Positions 43,007 to 50,666 of a stretch of DNA of 63,533 bases are shown here, piece by piece. Position 1 is the stretch's first letter, and the number at the start of each line of letters is the position of its first letter. Position numbers and translations under genes: made by a program. The notes beneath the pieces are model-generated. The model was not told the origin of the DNA. It did no database searches and saw only the letters and a program-made list of their open reading frames with translations. Source of the stretch: Bryobacterales bacterium (lineage in GTDB: Bacteria; Acidobacteriota; Terriglobia; Bryobacterales; Bryobacteraceae); NCBI GenBank assembly GCA_003135055.1, contig PLDF01000210.1, positions 1 through 63,533 on the forward strand, in the 5' to 3' direction.

Positions 43007-43057
43007 GTCCGGCAAGAGCAGGTCCGGCAGCATAGGTCCGGCAGCATAGGTCCGGCG
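43005..43057. repeat. Tandem AGGTCCGGCAGCAT repeats
   Basis: Four consecutive units, AGGTCCGGCAAGAGC, AGGTCCGGCAGCAT twice and a partial AGGTCCGGCGGG, begin inside the nadE stop codon and end 13 bases before the next gene. Confidence 0.85.
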
Positions 43058-43070
43058 GGAATAGACAATC

Positions 43071-44429
43071 ATGAAACTATCGATCATAGGTTTGGGGAAG
43101 CTGGGTTCACCCATGGCGGCCGTGATGGCGCACAAGGGCCACACCGTCATAGGAGTGGACCTGAACCCCGCATTCGTCGCCGCGCTGCAGCAGGGCCGGG
43201 CGCCGGTAAATGAGACCGGCCTCGCCGAAATGATCCACGGCAATCGCGAGCGTCTTACGGCGACGCAGAGTTTTGAGGAGGCCATCCTCGCCAGCGAGAT
43301 CACGTTTATCATCGTGCCCACGCCCTCCGGTCCGGATGGGACCTTCTCCGTAAAATACGTTCTGGACGCGGCCGGGCAAATTGGCGCCGCTCTGCGAAAG
43401 AAGAACGAATGGCACTTGGTAGCGCTCTGCAGCACGGTGATGCCGGGAGCGACCGGCGGCCATCTGCTGCCCGCGCTGGAAGCTCACTCCGGCAAGAAGT
43501 GCGGCGTGGATTTTGGCCTGTGTTACAACCCCGAGTTCATCGCCCTTGGCAGCGTGATTCACGACATGCTCAATCCGGACATGATCCTGATCGGCGAATC
43601 GGACGCGCGCTCGGGCAACTTGCTCGAAAAGATGTACAAGGGCATGTGCGATAGCGACCCGCGTATCCAGCGGATGAATTTCGTCAACGCCGAGCTCACC
43701 AAGATTTCGGTGAACACTTACGTCACCACGAAGATCTCCTATGCCAACATGCTGGCTCAGATGTGCGAGACTCTGCCCGGCGCCGAGGTGGATGTGGTCA
43801 CCTCCGCCATCGGGTGCGATTCCCGCATCGGCCGCAAGTATCTGAAGGGCGCATTGGGTTACGGCGGTCCCTGCTTTCCGCGCGACAACATTGCGTTTTC
43901 CGCTCTGGCGCGGGCCAACGGGGTTCCCGCGCTGCTGGCCGAAGCCACCGATCAGGTCAACCGTCGGCAGGTGGAACGCCTGGTGGAATTGGTGGTTTCG
44001 CGCCTGCCGCGGGATGGAACGGCCGGCGTGCTGGGATTATCTTACAAGCCCGACACCGAAGTGGTCGAGGAATCGCAGGGTCTCGCTCTGGCGCAGTGCT
44101 TGCTGAAGCGGGGCGTCCGCGTGGTCGCATTCGATCCCGCGGCAATGGATAACGCGAAGTCGCGGTTGGCGGGCGGTGACGTGGCTTTCGCCGCCAGCGC
44201 GAAAGACTGCGCCGGTCAGGCCGATGTGCTGGCCATCATGACTCCGTGGAGCGAATTTCACGAGCTTCGGGCGGCCGATTTGAAGCGCGGCAGCGTACTC
44301 ATCGATTGCTGGAGGCTTTTTGTGGAAGATCCTCCGGACACTGTGGCGGAGTACATAGCGCTTGGGTGCGGGCCCGAGACCCATGCCGCGCGGCGGGTAC
44401 GGATCGCGGTGGCGCGCTCCGGAGACTGA
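43071..44429 (+). CDS. UDP-glucose/GDP-mannose dehydrogenase-family protein
   Basis: A 452-residue nucleotide-sugar dehydrogenase. The NAD-binding start KLSIIGLGKLGSPMAAVMAH carries GxGxxG; the central domain has LTKISVNTYVTTKISYANML and the catalytic Cys at about residue 266 in GYGGPCFPRDN; the last domain has VLGLSYKPDTEVVEESQGLA. It oxidises a nucleotide sugar to its uronic acid, most likely UDP-glucose to UDP-glucuronate (ugd) though the GDP-mannose and UDP-ManNAc enzymes share these motifs. It follows nadE by 64 bases. A hairpin repeat lies after the stop. Confidence 0.9.
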   Translation: MKLSIIGLGKLGSPMAAVMAHKGHTVIGVDLNPAFVAALQQGRAPVNETGLAEMIHGNRERLTATQSFEEAILASEITFIIVPTPSGPDGTFSVKYVLDAAGQIGAALRKKNEWHLVALCSTVMPGATGGHLLPALEAHSGKKCGVDFGLCYNPEFIALGSVIHDMLNPDMILIGESDARSGNLLEKMYKGMCDSDPRIQRMNFVNAELTKISVNTYVTTKISYANMLAQMCETLPGAEVDVVTSAIGCDSRIGRKYLKGALGYGGPCFPRDNIAFSALARANGVPALLAEATDQVNRRQVERLVELVVSRLPRDGTAGVLGLSYKPDTEVVEESQGLALAQCLLKRGVRVVAFDPAAMDNAKSRLAGGDVAFAASAKDCAGQADVLAIMTPWSEFHELRAADLKRGSVLIDCWRLFVEDPPDTVAEYIALGCGPETHAARRVRIAVARSGD

Positions 44430-44454
44430 GCGGCGCCCGGTCAAGCGGCCGCGA

Positions 44455-44488
44455 GGTGGGACAGACGATCGTCTTTTGTCGTCGGTCA
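44455..44488. repeat. Hairpin repeat GGGACAGACGATCG, copy 2
   Basis: GGTGGGACAGACGATCGTCT then TTTGTCGTCGGTCAA, 26 bases 3' of the dehydrogenase gene; copy 1 is at 22981-23016 3' of the ICMT-like gene. Confidence 0.7.
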
Positions 44489-44856
44489 AGCGGCCGTACT
44501 TCACCGAAGCATAACAGACCACGAAAGGCGATGGTCTGTTTACCAGGCGGAGGTGCGCTCGCAGCCTCACTAGGCCAGGCTCGGTTTGCGGCTAGCTTAG
44601 CTTAGTTAGTTCAATGAAGTTCCATGGGTGAACGATCATACACCGAGACTGCCGTTTTCTCTCTTTTTTCAGCGGCCTTGCCGCGATGCCGAGCGGTCCC
44701 TGAACGGGCAAGAACGGGCCATTCCATGGGACGATATATGCATTATCGGAAGCCCCCCGCTCGCGACAGTTTCCGACTGGTGCGTTATCCGCCCGGACCA
44801 GTCGATAGCGCTCGGCAAATCCTTGACGACTACTCGTGGGTAGCGCAGGCATCCCA

Positions 44857-45210
44857 CCAAAGGCAAGAAGGCGCGGGAACTGCCGTTCTACGGAGAGATG
44901 GAACACTGGCTCCTTTTGCGGCGCGAACGATGCTCAGAGTTTGCCCGTGGGCGCGCAATTGCGGGGGTGGCGCGAAGCTTGCGAAGCTGCTAGTCTCCCA
45001 TCACTTCTCTTTCACGACCTCCGCGGAACGGCGGTACGCAACATGCGCCTCGCCGGGATCGACCAGAGTGTGCGGATGAAAATCTCGGGGCGCAAGACTG
45101 CTAGCATGGAAGCGCGATACAACATCCTCGATGACGCGGACCTGAAGGACGCAGCCACGAAGATGACACAAGAAGATGAACAGTTTCCTTACGGCCCGGA
45201 AGTGGGCTAA
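44857..45210 (+). pseudogene. Tyrosine recombinase (integrase) C-terminal remnant
   Basis: One frame gives KKARELPFYGEMEHWLLLRR, another (44836-45210) gives LLFHDLRGTAVRNMRLAGID then MKISGRKTASMEARYNILDD and ADLKDAATKM. These are the carboxy-terminal catalytic parts of phage-type integrases: HxxR is present (HDLRG), the second His of GHK is replaced (SGRKT) and the nucleophile Tyr is kept (ARYNI). The amino-terminal half is missing and there is one frame change, so it is dead. It lies 95 bases before a tRNA-Leu gene, a usual integration site. Confidence 0.8.
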
Positions 45211-45304
45211 ACTGAAGCGGGTGAAGTAGGCGAGAATACGCGACATACTCAATCGAGTGCGATTCGTGCATTTTCTTTTGCTTTCGATGCATTACATAGA
45301 AATG

Positions 45305-45391
45305 CGGATGTGGCGAAATTGGCAGACGCGCTGGATTTAGGTTCCAGTTCCCGCGAGGGAGTGTAGGTTCAAGTCCTATCATCCGCACCAG
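45305..45391 (+). tRNA. tRNA-Leu (UAG anticodon)
   Basis: An 87-base class II tRNA. Acceptor arms GCGGATG and CATCCGC pair perfectly; the anticodon stem CTGGA/TCCAG encloses the loop TTTAGGT with anticodon TAG; a long variable arm (TTCCCGCGAGGGAGT region) and the T loop GTTCAAGTC follow; the gene encodes its own CCA end. It reads CUA and other CUN codons. Confidence 0.97.
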
Positions 45392-45414
45392 TTCATGCAA
45401 AGGACTTCTCCGTT

Positions 45415-46060
45415 TCGTCATTTTGGGAACGATGACCTTCATGTTCGGGATGCTGGTCATGAACGCGATATCTTCGGAGCCTTTATGGGTCACTCCGTCG
45501 ATCGCGGCGGTGAGTCCGACGTGCGACGCATTAGAGCTTCGCGTTCAGCTTCGGGTAACAGATGAAGGACCGGTCCGCCTCAAGCGCTCGCATTGTCAGG
45601 AATGCGCTGTAGCCCGCGACAAATACGGTTCGGCCGTTGGCGGCCATGCCCGCGGCGGCGGCCAGAGTGTTCCACTCGGCGATTCCCAAATTGAAGTAGC
45701 GATCCGGATAGCCATCGCCAAACAGGTACGATTGGCTGGATTTGCCGGATCGCTCTCAAAACAAGACCAAGTCACGGTCATAGGCGTTCACGCTCCAGGA
45801 CTTGTTCGCCAAACGCGCGCCGTGTCGCAATCTTAGCTTTCGTAAGGCTCATGCCTGGCCGCCGCGCAACTCGCTAACAGCCTTGGCGTACAGTTCGTCG
45901 TTCGGCGACCTCGATCACCATCTCGCCGCCTGGAGCGTGGCGAGGATTCCGGCATGTTGTGGCCATCCATCTTCAGCACATGCCAGTTGAAGGCCTCGAA
46001 TTTTCTGTCGATGGGTTCCATCGGCTGACGCGATCTTCTTCATGGGTCGCCGTTAGATTC
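45415..46060 (-). pseudogene. Split transketolase genes, decayed remnants
   Basis: On the minus strand, 46020-45850 reads KFEAFNWHVLKMDGHNMPE (end of an amino-terminal, TPP-binding transketolase subunit), and a following ATGA overlap begins a second subunit: SLTKAKIATRRAFGEQVLER, then in other frames YLFGDGYPDRYFNLGIAEWN, TLAAAAGMAANGRTVFVAGY, SAFLTMRALEADRSFICYPK and GVTHKGSEDIAFMTSIPNMK. This is the pyrimidine-binding half of a two-subunit transketolase. Several stops and frame changes interrupt it and it stops near the tRNA gene, so both subunits are dead. Confidence 0.75.
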
Positions 46061-46282
46061 AACTTCGACACCGCCGAGCGGGCGGCCATCAGCGCCGCAT
46101 TGCAAACGGGGCCTTCCCCGCGAGAAGTCTCGACATCGCCACTCGTGCGCATGATTGCGAATTTCCTCGACGCAATCCGGCTCCGTGAATCCGAGCATGC
46201 GCCTGTCAACGACGCTTTTGGTGCAGCCAGCGGATCGACATCTAAACTGCGGCTGGAGTCAAGTTCCTAAGTCAAGTCAGAA

Positions 46283-46400
46283 TGGGTGCTTAGACGTTTT
46301 CGGGATTTCCTCGCTCAGCCGCGAAATCCCGCTCCCTCACGCTCGCGGCTCTGCGTCGACTGCGTGTGTCTGCAAGATTATGGAGCCGCGACTGTCAGGA
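46283..46400. repeat. Repeat block, inverted partner of 39338-39392
   Basis: TTTCGGGATTTCCTCGCTCA then GCCGCGAAATCCCGCTCCCT mirrors 39338-39392; the following CTCACGCTCGCGGCTCTGCG belongs to the dispersed CTCCCTTACGGTCGTGGCTC family, and GTCGACTGCGTGTGTCTGCA matches 39157 onward. Confidence 0.78.
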
Positions 46401-46444
46401 GCGCTCATTTTCAGCCGGCCTTTCCCGAAGCCGGTAAGCACCAG

Positions 46445-47068
46445 TCAGAATACTTCGCCGTTATAGAACTCGCCGAATAACTCTTCATCCGATGGCCGGT
46501 CTTCCGGAATCGGACAGCTCACCCAAGTCACGTTCATATAGTGTTTGAGCGAGACGTTCTCATTGGTGCTGTTACCGCCCCAGATTCCACATCCCATGCT
46601 GGATGTCATTGGCATGCCGTTGGTGAATGTTCCCGCATTCGAAGCGGATTGGGGTTGGCGGACCATAATGCGGCTGACCGGCGCAACCAGCGCCGACTGG
46701 TGGATGTGTTCGTTCGGCATCAGCGCGGCTACTACGCCCGCCGGTTTCGCATATTTGACAATGCCCTTCTCGGGAATCTCCTCAATCGCGCCCATACTCT
46801 TTTGCCGAAGCGCATCGCGCAGAATGCCCAGCACTTTCGCGCGCCGGGTTGGATCTCTTCCGCCCATTCCGCATTCGTCCACGCTCACATTGGCCTGGCG
46901 AGTGGCAGTCTCCATGTTTGCCGCGGACGACGCGACTGCGCGGCACAGCCGGTCAACCCGCTCCTGATCGTAGTCTTCGATCGCTTGCATGGCGGCGCGC
47001 GCTTTGCTCAACATCTCGCCGGCAACGTGCCTCTCTTGTTCCGTGATTGCTCTTGCCATGTTGGTCAC
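46445..47068 (-). pseudogene. Acylating aldehyde dehydrogenase with large internal deletion
   Basis: A 207-codon open frame that joins two ends of a roughly 460-residue aldehyde dehydrogenase. The first part (AITEQERHVAGEMLSKARAA, DECGMGGRDPTRRAKVLGIL, GIVKYAKPAGVVAALMPNE) is the amino-terminal 130 residues; the second (SRIMVRQPQSASNAGTFTNG, MGCGIWGGNSTNENVSLKHY, MNVTWVSCPIPEDRPSDEEL) is the last 75 residues. The middle, with catalytic Cys and most of the NAD site, is absent, yet the frame is kept. It resembles sulfoacetaldehyde-dehydrogenase-type acylating enzymes. It cannot be an active dehydrogenase. Confidence 0.8.
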
Positions 47069-47242
47069 CGGCCCTTCAGGCCTGGTTTAGCGTACGCCCG
47101 GATTCTGGCAAACCCCAATCATTATCGCCGCAATCATACGCAGTTGCCACGCCGTGAGCGAGTCTTTACGTAGCTGCACCGTAACAAGCTACACTGTAAC
47201 AAGTTGCTCCCCGGCGCCCTGTCTGACAAGATCGACCGCCTG

Positions 47243-47383
47243 ATGCCGATTACCGGTTGCCTGATCCCGGCTACGGGGTGGATCGCTATGTTTTACGCAG
47301 GAGGCTTGTCTTTGTCGGCGTTCCCGGTCGTCGGGGCTGTGACGAGCGTGGCCCGCGGCGCCGTCGTTATTGGATTGGCGTAA
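47243..47383 (+). CDS. Possible small membrane ORF
   Basis: A 46-codon frame (MPITGCLIPATGWIAMFYAG then GLSLSAFPVVGAVTSVARGA) has two hydrophobic stretches, but no clear ribosome-binding site and no recognised family. It could be the tail of a lost transporter. Reported with low confidence to account for the 47070-47465 gap. Confidence 0.25.
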   Translation: MPITGCLIPATGWIAMFYAGGLSLSAFPVVGAVTSVARGAVVIGLA

Positions 47384-47465
47384 AACTTGAGAGGCTCAAG
47401 GGAGGCGCCGTCTTTGCCATCTCGTCGATATGATCTTGCCATTGCGTCAACTACGGTAGCTTCCC

Positions 47466-48233
47466 TCAATCGAGTTCTCGCGGCGGAACTCCGTCATAGG
47501 TCACTGGAATATGGATGCGCATCGCCTTCTCGCGCGCATACTCCTCCGCCACCTCGGCAGTCAATCCGGCGACGCGTCCAATGATGAAAACCAGCTTGCC
47601 GAACAGCGGTGAGAATCCCAGATCGTAAAGCACGGCCGCCAGCGCGCCGTCGACATTTACCGGAAGCGGCTTGATTTTCTCTCTCGCCGCCTGTTCGAGC
47701 GCCTCCATAAAAGCGACGCCTTTGCCGGCAGTGCCCGCCTCCCGCGCCAATGTGAATAGAATCGCTTTGCGCGGATCGGTGGAATGGACGCGATGTCCCA
47801 GTCCGGGCAGCCGCTTCTTCTTCGCCAGAGCACTCTCGGTAATCCGGCGCGCCGCTTCCTCAATTGAGATCGAGTCCCGTTGCGAAAGTTCCACGCCGGC
47901 TGCGATCATCTCCATGCAGGCGGATCCTGCTCCGCCATGTTCGTCGCCAATAGCGAGAACCCCCGCCGCGACAGCAGCCGATGGGGACTGCCGGTTGCCA
48001 GACGCCGCCATACGCGCGGCTGCGCACGAAGGGGCGCCCGCACCGTGATCGGCAACGGCGATCAATATCGCATTCAGCATCCGCCGCTCGCCATGGTTCG
48101 GCAAACGTCCTCGATGCAACAGAAAAATAGTGTCCGTGAAATCGGCCCGCCTCATCAAGTCTGTGACGTCATAGCCGTGAATCCAAATGTGCGTATCGTC
48201 GGACGCGGCGATCGCAGTGCGCCAATTATCCAT
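47466..48233 (-). CDS. Citryl-CoA lyase/citrate synthase-family protein
   Basis: A 255-residue protein of the short citrate synthase-like type. It shows the family features [40 protein letters not shown] with the first catalytic His, and [20 protein letters not shown] with the second, followed by [17 protein letters not shown]. At this length it matches stand-alone citryl-CoA lyases better than citrate synthases (about 400 residues). The reaction would split citryl-CoA, or a similar acyl-CoA, to acetyl-CoA and a keto acid. It is downstream-adjacent to dead aldehyde dehydrogenase and transketolase genes on the same strand and may be the surviving part of that operon. Confidence 0.8.
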   Translation of the reverse strand: MDNWRTAIAASDDTHIWIHGYDVTDLMRRADFTDTIFLLHRGRLPNHGERRMLNAILIAVADHGAGAPSCAAARMAASGNRQSPSAAVAAGVLAIGDEHGGAGSACMEMIAAGVELSQRDSISIEEAARRITESALAKKKRLPGLGHRVHSTDPRKAILFTLAREAGTAGKGVAFMEALEQAAREKIKPLPVNVDGALAAVLYDLGFSPLFGKLVFIIGRVAGLTAEVAEEYAREKAMRIHIPVTYDGVPPRELD

Positions 48234-48383
48234 GGGTCTTTTTATTATCGGGCGGTTTCGAATGAGGTGGCGCCGGTATTCGATAGGTTTACGGTAACGG
48301 CGCCGTTACATTACGGCATTGCAAAGGCCGCTTTCGCGATATTATCCGGTAAGAAGGAATCTCTGCCGCGCCGGGAGGAGGCA

Positions 48384-49370
48384 ATGCCGATCGAACGCAG
48401 GTTAGGAACTCAGGGACTGGAGGTTTCAGCGCTGGGCTTGGGCTGCCTCGGGATGAGCCAATCGTATGGTTCGGCGGACGACCGCGAATCGATCGCCACC
48501 ATCCACCGCGCGATCGAACTCGGCGTGACCCTCTTCGATACCGCTGAAGCTTATGGTCCATTCAAGAATGAGGAATTGCTGGGTCAGGCGCTGAAGGGTA
48601 AGCGCGATCGGGTGATCGTCGCCACCAAATTCGGCTGGCGAATTCAGGATGGGCGCGTGGATGGAGTCGATAGCCGGCCGGAGCATGTGAAGGAGGTCGC
48701 GGACGCCTCGTTGCGCCGGCTTGGGACAGACCACATAGATCTCTTCTACCAACACCGAATCGATCCGCAAGTGCCGATCGAAGAAACCGTGGGAGCGATG
48801 GCCGGTTTGGTCGCGGAAGGCAAAGTGCGCTTCCTCGGGCTCTCGGAAGCTGGCGAAGACAATATTCGCCGGGCCCACGCCACGCATCCAATTTCAGTCC
48901 TGCAAAGCGAGTATTCGCTCTGGGAGCGAAACCTGGAGTCGCGGATCATCCCTTTGATACGGGAGCTCGGCATCGGCTTGGTTCCCTTTTGCCCGCTTGG
49001 CCGGGGTTTTCTGGCCGGAAGCGCCAGGCGCGCCGAGGAGTACCCACAGGATGACTGGCGGCGGAGCGACCCGCGTTTTCAAGGCGAGAATTTCGACGCT
49101 AATATGCGCGCCGCCTCGACTGTCCGTGAGTTGGCCGCACAGAAGGACGCCACGGCCGCCCAAATCGCGCTTGCCTGGCTGCTTCACAAAGGTGATGACA
49201 TCGTGCCCATTCCCGGGACGAAGCGGAGGCAATATCTCGAGGAAAATGTTCGTGCGGCCAATCTGACGCTCAGTCCTGCCGAAATAGGTCGTCTCGATGC
49301 GGCATTAGCCCCGAATGCCGTCGCCGGACCTCGATACAATCCACGGCTCATGGCGTTCATCGACCGTTAG
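48384..49370 (+). CDS. Aldo/keto reductase
   Basis: A 328-residue AKR starting at 48384 after GGGAGGAGG; a longer upstream frame runs antisense through the lyase gene and is rejected. The catalytic tetrad is visible: Asp and Tyr in [15 protein letters not shown], Lys in VIVATKFGW and His in [15 protein letters not shown]. The NADPH-binding end [20 protein letters not shown] and [15 protein letters not shown] are typical of the AKR13/YakC-like group that reduces aldehydes. It is intact, in contrast to the genes around it. Substrate unknown. Confidence 0.92.
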   Translation: MPIERRLGTQGLEVSALGLGCLGMSQSYGSADDRESIATIHRAIELGVTLFDTAEAYGPFKNEELLGQALKGKRDRVIVATKFGWRIQDGRVDGVDSRPEHVKEVADASLRRLGTDHIDLFYQHRIDPQVPIEETVGAMAGLVAEGKVRFLGLSEAGEDNIRRAHATHPISVLQSEYSLWERNLESRIIPLIRELGIGLVPFCPLGRGFLAGSARRAEEYPQDDWRRSDPRFQGENFDANMRAASTVRELAAQKDATAAQIALAWLLHKGDDIVPIPGTKRRQYLEENVRAANLTLSPAEIGRLDAALAPNAVAGPRYNPRLMAFIDR

Positions 49371-49379
49371 AGAAGGGCG

Positions 49380-49718
49380 CGGTCGTTCCGGATGGGGTGC
49401 GATCGACACGGCTAGATCGGCAACTCCCCCGATGACGGCATGTGTGGAACCGCGTTCAGGTTTTGAGCGGCGTCAACGTCTTCGCCGCAGCACAGACAGA
49501 CAGGCGTGTCGGCAGCGCCGTCCGCACCGCCGGCGCCAACCAGCCGCCGTACGCTGTGTTAGCGCGGAGTGCGAGTTCTCGCTTCGCCTCGGAGTACGCA
49601 CGGATCCGGTCGCCGTCTTCCGCCGAACTGATGCCGGCCGAAAGCGCGCCCGACCAGTTGGACACAGTGAGTTTGCGCACTGGCACAATCCGCGGCTCCC
49701 TTGCTTTGAACTGGCGGT
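49380..49718. other. Region without a recognisable gene
   Basis: Open frames of 70-135 codons occur on both strands, including a minus-strand frame with AYSEAKRELALRANTAYGGW, but none has a family I recognise, a ribosome-binding site or a sensible start. Probably decayed sequence. Confidence 0.4.
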
Positions 49719-49880
49719 TTAAGAGCGGTTGGCGGGCTCGGCAGGGGGTGGCGCGTCCTGGGTTTTCGGCGCTGCCGCAGCGGCTAGTTCCTTGCGAATG
49801 GCCTGGCTGCGCTCGCGCAGGGCCAGCTTGTGTCTTCGAACGCGGTTGAAGCGCGCTTTATCTCCATTAATACCTGACAT
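49719..49880 (-). CDS. Small basic hypothetical protein (MSGINGDK type)
   Basis: A 53-residue ORF, MSGINGDKARFNRVRRHKLA then LRERSQAIRKELAAAAAPKT and an Ala/Pro-rich tail. The MSGINGDKxRFxRxR start recurs in small basic proteins of acidobacteria and related phyla. The highly charged helix suggests nucleic-acid binding, but no function is known. It is too short for most gene callers. It lies alone between the aldo/keto reductase and the PIN-domain remnant. Confidence 0.7.
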   Translation of the reverse strand: MSGINGDKARFNRVRRHKLALRERSQAIRKELAAAAAPKTQDAPPPAEPANRS

Positions 49881-50000
49881 GCTGTCCCAAGCGTAGCACG
49901 ATGGGGCATCCTTGCCCGTATCGTGTTGAAAAGAATCCGGCGATTTTCCGGGGAGTCTTTGGGAAGTCTTTGACTGTTAAGCGGCCCGTCACCGGGACGG

Positions 50001-50393
50001 ATGAAAAAACGCTACGCGCTGGACTTCCCATGTACTGGTCCGCTGGTTGGCGGAACCTGTGACGAATTTGCGGAAACAAGCTACGCGTGCTTCGCAGGGC
50101 GGTCCGGCGGCGCCAACGGCTCGCGTCGATCCCATTACGCTACTCGAAATCGCTCTGCTGTTCGGCAAGGCCGTACCGTCTGAAAGTCCCGGCACAGGAA
50201 CTCCTTGCTACCCTCGAATCGGACGCCCGATTCCGCATCGATTTCGAGATTGCGGCGGAGATTGCAGCTAAGGTACGGTCTGCCTGATCCGGCTGACCGG
50301 GCTAACGTGGCAACTGCTCGTATTCGCCGGCTTCGGCTGGCGACCTCCGATCGACGGATCATCGGATCGAAGCTGCCGCCGGTGGTTGAGTAG
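50001..50393 (+). pseudogene. VapC-type PIN-domain toxin remnant
   Basis: Combining frames gives a PIN protein: MKKRYALD, then HVLVRWLAEPVTNLRKQATR, then DPITLLEIALLFGK, then VPAQELLATLESDARFRIDF and EIAAEIAAKV, then DPADRANVATARIRRLRLAT and SDRRIIGSKLPPVVE to the TAG at 50391-50393. The late Asp in DPADR and the ATSDRRI strand are the family's catalytic region. At least three frame changes break the gene. No antitoxin ORF is clear upstream. Confidence 0.7.
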
Positions 50394-50666
50394 TCCGGCA
50401 CTATTCGCGTTGCTCGGCTTCCGTCTCGGGGTCCAACCCCCTCGCCTTTTTCGGTCGTTCGGCTTCCGTGCAGGCAGCACCTTGGTCTTCGCCGCGATAT
50501 GGCGCACTTCTCAACGCGTTCTCCATGCGGCGTGCCCCGAACTACCGGACAGTTTTGCTGGCGCAAACCCGTTCACGAGCCAACGACGGTCCCCGGCGGG
50601 AATGGCTTGGGGCGCTTGGGGCAGCGACAGGCCAGGAGGCCTGTCGTACGGCTTATATTAGGACTG

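Noticed and set aside
45312..45391. attachment site duplicates of the tRNA-Leu 3' end
   Set aside because: I searched by eye for a second copy of the T-arm/acceptor sequence in the window and saw none.
47880..48383. Extended amino terminus for the aldo/keto reductase
   Set aside because: The extension runs antisense through the citryl-CoA lyase gene; the family starts at the ATG at 48384 after a strong ribosome-binding site.
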